From Candidatus Eiseniibacteriota bacterium (GTDB lineage: Bacteria > Eisenbacteria > RBG-16-71-46): DNA of 64,000 bases. The stretch is taken from assembly GCA_016178725.1 (NCBI GenBank), contig JACOSV010000058.1, positions 1-64,000 of the forward strand. The letters are read 5' to 3'. The translations under genes and the position numbers were made by a program. Positions 61,067 through 64,000 of this stretch are shown here, piece after piece; the first letter of the stretch is position 1, and the number at the start of each line of letters is the position of its first letter. Under the pieces are notes generated by a model that worked only from the letters and a program-made list of their open reading frames with translations, did not search any database and was not told where the DNA came from.

Positions 61067-63691
61067 ATGGCTTCGTCTCCCTCCGCCGGCGCGCGGCGCG
61101 TCCTCGTGTGGGTCGCGGTGGCGCTGCTCGCGCTCGCCGCCGCGGCGTACGCGACGGTGCGCGTGCTGCTCCCGCCCGAGCGCGTGCGCGCGATGGTGCA
61201 CGAGCAGCTCGCCGGCGTACTCGCGCGTGACGTGCGCTACGGCGACGCGTCGGTGTCGCTGTGGCCGCCGATCCGGCTCACCGTGAGCCAGCCGGGGCTC
61301 GCCGAGGTGGGCGGGTTCGAGCGCGGCGCGCTGTTCGAGGCGCGCGCGATCCATCTCGATCTCGACGTGTTCGCGCTCCTCGGCCGCCGCGTCGTCGTGC
61401 GCAGGCTGGTCCTCGACCGGCCGAAGCTGCACGTCGTGATGCGTGCCGACGGCACGACCAACCTCGACGGCATCATGAAGCCCCCGCCCCGGGGCGCGCC
61501 GCCCGCGAAGCCGATGGATCTCGAGCTGAAGCAGATCGCGATCGTCGACGGCCGCGCGCTGATCGACGATCTCAAGTCCGGCCGGCGCACGGCGCTCGGG
61601 ATCGAAAGTCGCACGGCGCTCGCGGCGGAGGTGGGCGGCGCGCGCCTGGCCACGTCCGGCACGACGCGGATCTCCGATCTCCGCAGCGGCCCGCTCATCG
61701 CCGCGCGGCTCGGGGACCTCGGCGGCCCGCTCGCGAGCCTGGTGTTCACGATCGAGCACGACGGGAAGTTCGACGCGCAGCGGAAGCGGCTCGCGCTCGG
61801 ACGGCTCGCGCTCGACCTCGGCCGCGCGTCCATCACCTGCTCGGGCGTCGTGGACGATCCCGGCCCGCACGCGGCGATCGATCTCACCGCGCGCGGCAGC
61901 GCCGTGGATCTCGGCGCGGTGCTCGGCTACCTCGCGGCGGCCGACGCGCAGGCCGTGCACGGCGTGAGCGGCGCCGGGCGGCTCGACTTCGACCTTCGCG
62001 CCGTCGGCCGGCTCGGCGGTGCGGCGCTGCCGGCGCTCTCCGGCGTGCTCACGGTTGCGGGAGGATCGTTCCGCTACGCGGGTGCCCCGGCGGGCGTCGA
62101 GGCGCTCGGCTTCACGGCGCGATTCGCGCCCGACTCGCTCGCGATCGGCGATCTCGCCGCGAAGATCGGCGGCCAGCCGGTCGCGGCGACGCTGGTCGCG
62201 ACCCGCTTCGCCGATCCGTGGGTGCGGTTCTCGGCGCGCGGCGACGTCGATCTCGCCGCCGTCGGTCCGATGGTCGCGCCGCGCGACACGAAGCTCGGCG
62301 GCCGCGTCGCGGTCAACGTCGCGGGCAGCGGCCGCGCGAAGGATCCCGGATCGCTGGCGCTCGACGGCGGCGCGATCTTGAAGGGCGTGAGCGTCCGGTC
62401 GCCGATGCTGCCGAAGCCGGTCGAGGACGTGCACGGCGACGTGCGGTTCTCGCAGACCCGGGCGAGCGTCACCGGCTTCGGCGCGCGCGCCGGCAAGTCG
62501 TCGTTCGCGCTCGACGCCACCGTCACGCGCCCGCTCGCGCTGTTCGGGCCGCCGGCGCCGTCCGCGGGCGCCGCGCCGGCCGCGGGTGCCGCGATCGCCG
62601 CGCCAGTCGCGCCCGGCGCCGGCGCGTCGACGTCAATACCGCCGGCGACGATGGACTTCACGCTCACGTCGCCCTATCTCGACCTCGGCGAAATCATGCC
62701 GACGACGGCGGGCGGGGCGCCGGTGCTGCCGAACGCGGTCGGCGGCGGCCGCGTCGCGATCCGGCGTCTGATCGACCAGAAGCTCGACGTGCAGGACGTG
62801 GCCGCGACGGTGACGCTCGCGCCGCGGGTGATGACCGTGACGCAGTACGCGATGCGCGCCTACGGCGGCCGCGCCGCGGGCACGGCGAAGTTCGATCTGC
62901 GCGATCCGGCGAAGCCGGCGTTCGACGTGCAGTCGAAGGTGGACAGCCTCGAGGCGGACGCGATCCTCTCGGCGTGGACGCCGGCGAAGAACCTGCTCCA
63001 TGGCGCGCTCTCGACGAACCTCCAGCTCTCGGGGAGCGGCGCCAGTCCCGCGGACCTCAAGCGCACGATCACGGCGGTCGGCCTCGCGCTCGTGGCCGAC
63101 GGCACGTTCGGCCCAGGGCCCACGCTCGAAGCGCTCGCGCGCTACGTGCACGTGCCGGCCCTCAAGACCGTGAAGTTCAAGGACGCGAAGGTGCCGTTCC
63201 GCGTCGAGCACGGCGCGGTCGTCACCGATCCGGTCGTGCTCTCGGGTCCCTACGGCGACTGGCGGCTCATCGGGTCGATCGGCTTCGACGGCGCGCTCGA
63301 CTACGCGGTGAGCGCGACGCTGCCGAAGGAGGTCGCGTCCGCGCTCGGCGCGAACGCCGCGCTCGCGGCCGGCGCGCTGTCGGACGACCAGGGCCGCATC
63401 CTGCTCGATCTGCGCGTGCGCGGCCCGGCCGCCGCGCCGTCGGTCAGCTGGGACACGGGCGCGATGCGCGACCGTATCGCCGGCCGCGTCTCGCAGGCGA
63501 TCGCCGGCCAGCGCTCGCGGCTCGACTCCACGGCACGCGCGTTCGCCGACACGCGCACGCGCGCCGCCGCCGACAGCGCGCGCAACGTGATCGAGCAGGC
63601 GAAGCGCGCCGCGGGGGACAGCCTCGCGCACCGCGTCGGCGACGTGTTCAAGGGATTCTTCTCCGGCGGTCGCGACACCACGAAGCACTGA
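61067..63691 (+). CDS. AsmA-family membrane-associated protein
   Basis: N-terminal TM, PPERVRAMVHEQLAGVLARDVRYGDASVSLWPPIRLTV..., FEARAIHLDLDVFALLGRRVVVRRLVLDRPKLHVVMRADGTTNLD. Confidence 0.9.
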   Translation: MASSPSAGARRVLVWVAVALLALAAAAYATVRVLLPPERVRAMVHEQLAGVLARDVRYGDASVSLWPPIRLTVSQPGLAEVGGFERGALFEARAIHLDLDVFALLGRRVVVRRLVLDRPKLHVVMRADGTTNLDGIMKPPPRGAPPAKPMDLELKQIAIVDGRALIDDLKSGRRTALGIESRTALAAEVGGARLATSGTTRISDLRSGPLIAARLGDLGGPLASLVFTIEHDGKFDAQRKRLALGRLALDLGRASITCSGVVDDPGPHAAIDLTARGSAVDLGAVLGYLAAADAQAVHGVSGAGRLDFDLRAVGRLGGAALPALSGVLTVAGGSFRYAGAPAGVEALGFTARFAPDSLAIGDLAAKIGGQPVAATLVATRFADPWVRFSARGDVDLAAVGPMVAPRDTKLGGRVAVNVAGSGRAKDPGSLALDGGAILKGVSVRSPMLPKPVEDVHGDVRFSQTRASVTGFGARAGKSSFALDATVTRPLALFGPPAPSAGAAPAAGAAIAAPVAPGAGASTSIPPATMDFTLTSPYLDLGEIMPTTAGGAPVLPNAVGGGRVAIRRLIDQKLDVQDVAATVTLAPRVMTVTQYAMRAYGGRAAGTAKFDLRDPAKPAFDVQSKVDSLEADAILSAWTPAKNLLHGALSTNLQLSGSGASPADLKRTITAVGLALVADGTFGPGPTLEALARYVHVPALKTVKFKDAKVPFRVEHGAVVTDPVVLSGPYGDWRLIGSIGFDGALDYAVSATLPKEVASALGANAALAAGALSDDQGRILLDLRVRGPAAAPSVSWDTGAMRDRIAGRVSQAIAGQRSRLDSTARAFADTRTRAAADSARNVIEQAKRAAGDSLAHRVGDVFKGFFSGGRDTTKH

Positions 63692-63708
63692 TGAGGGGAG
63701 GCCGAATC

Positions 63709-64000
63709 ATGTTCCAGGAGTTCAAGAAGTTCCTGCTCCAGACCAACGCGCTGGCGCTCGCGGTCGGCGTGATCATCGGCGCCGCGGTCGGCAAGGTCGT
63801 GAGCTCGCTGGTCGCCGACATCCTGATGCCCGTGATCGGCGTGATCATCCCGGGCGGGGCGTGGCGCGACCTCAAGTTCGTGCTCACGACCAAGCCGGAC
63901 GGCACGCCGGCCAACGCCATCACCTACGGCGCGTTCATCGGCAACGTCGTGGACTTCGTGATCGTCGCCGCGGTGGTGTTCATGATCACCAAGTCGCTGC
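63709..64000 (+). CDS. mscL: Large-conductance mechanosensitive channel (truncated by right edge)
   Basis: MFQEFKKFLLQTNALALAVGVIIGAAVGKVVSSLVADILMPVIGVIIPGGAWRDLKF...ITYGAFIGNVVDFVIVAAVVFMI. Confidence 0.96.
   Translation, partial: MFQEFKKFLLQTNALALAVGVIIGAAVGKVVSSLVADILMPVIGVIIPGGAWRDLKFVLTTKPDGTPANAITYGAFIGNVVDFVIVAAVVFMITKSL

Overview
This is a 64 kb chromosomal window from a high-GC, Gram-negative-type bacterium. It encodes OmpA, porin-like proteins and AsmA. Lineage cannot be assigned from the sequence alone. The core is an origin-proximal replication block on the minus strand: dnaA - dnaN - DUF721/dciA - gyrB - small OMP - gyrA - rex - eamA. A cluster of near-consensus DnaA boxes lies just upstream of dnaA, and recF is absent. 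Other recognisable blocks are rho, efp, groES-groEL, a Pho regulon (phoB-phoR-small AT-hook-like ORF-porin-pstS-pstC-pstA-pstB-phoU-second phoB-like regulator), three tandem O-antigen ligase-like/TPR genes, thiL, ogt, an M20 amidohydrolase, eda, AsmA and a truncated mscL. No tRNA, rRNA, CRISPR array, transposase or prophage was found. The strongest unusual items are: (1) a 419-aa intein with homing-endonuclease motifs, inserted directly after the GyrA catalytic tyrosine; (2) one continuous 834-aa ORF joining an OMP barrel, five perfect-period thrombospondin-type-3 repeats, an OmpA C-terminal domain and a SAM methyltransferase; (3) a Rho factor whose N-terminal RNA-binding OB domain appears replaced by an Arg/Gly/Pro-rich region; (4) a sigma54-activator-like ATPase lacking GAFTGA and a normal Walker B; (5) a tandem triplication of O-antigen ligase-like genes; (6) a cupredoxin plus lamin-tail-domain protein; (7) a tRNA-like fold without an anticodon arm in a long non-coding gap. 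All calls are from reading the sequence and the supplied ORF track; no database search was run.
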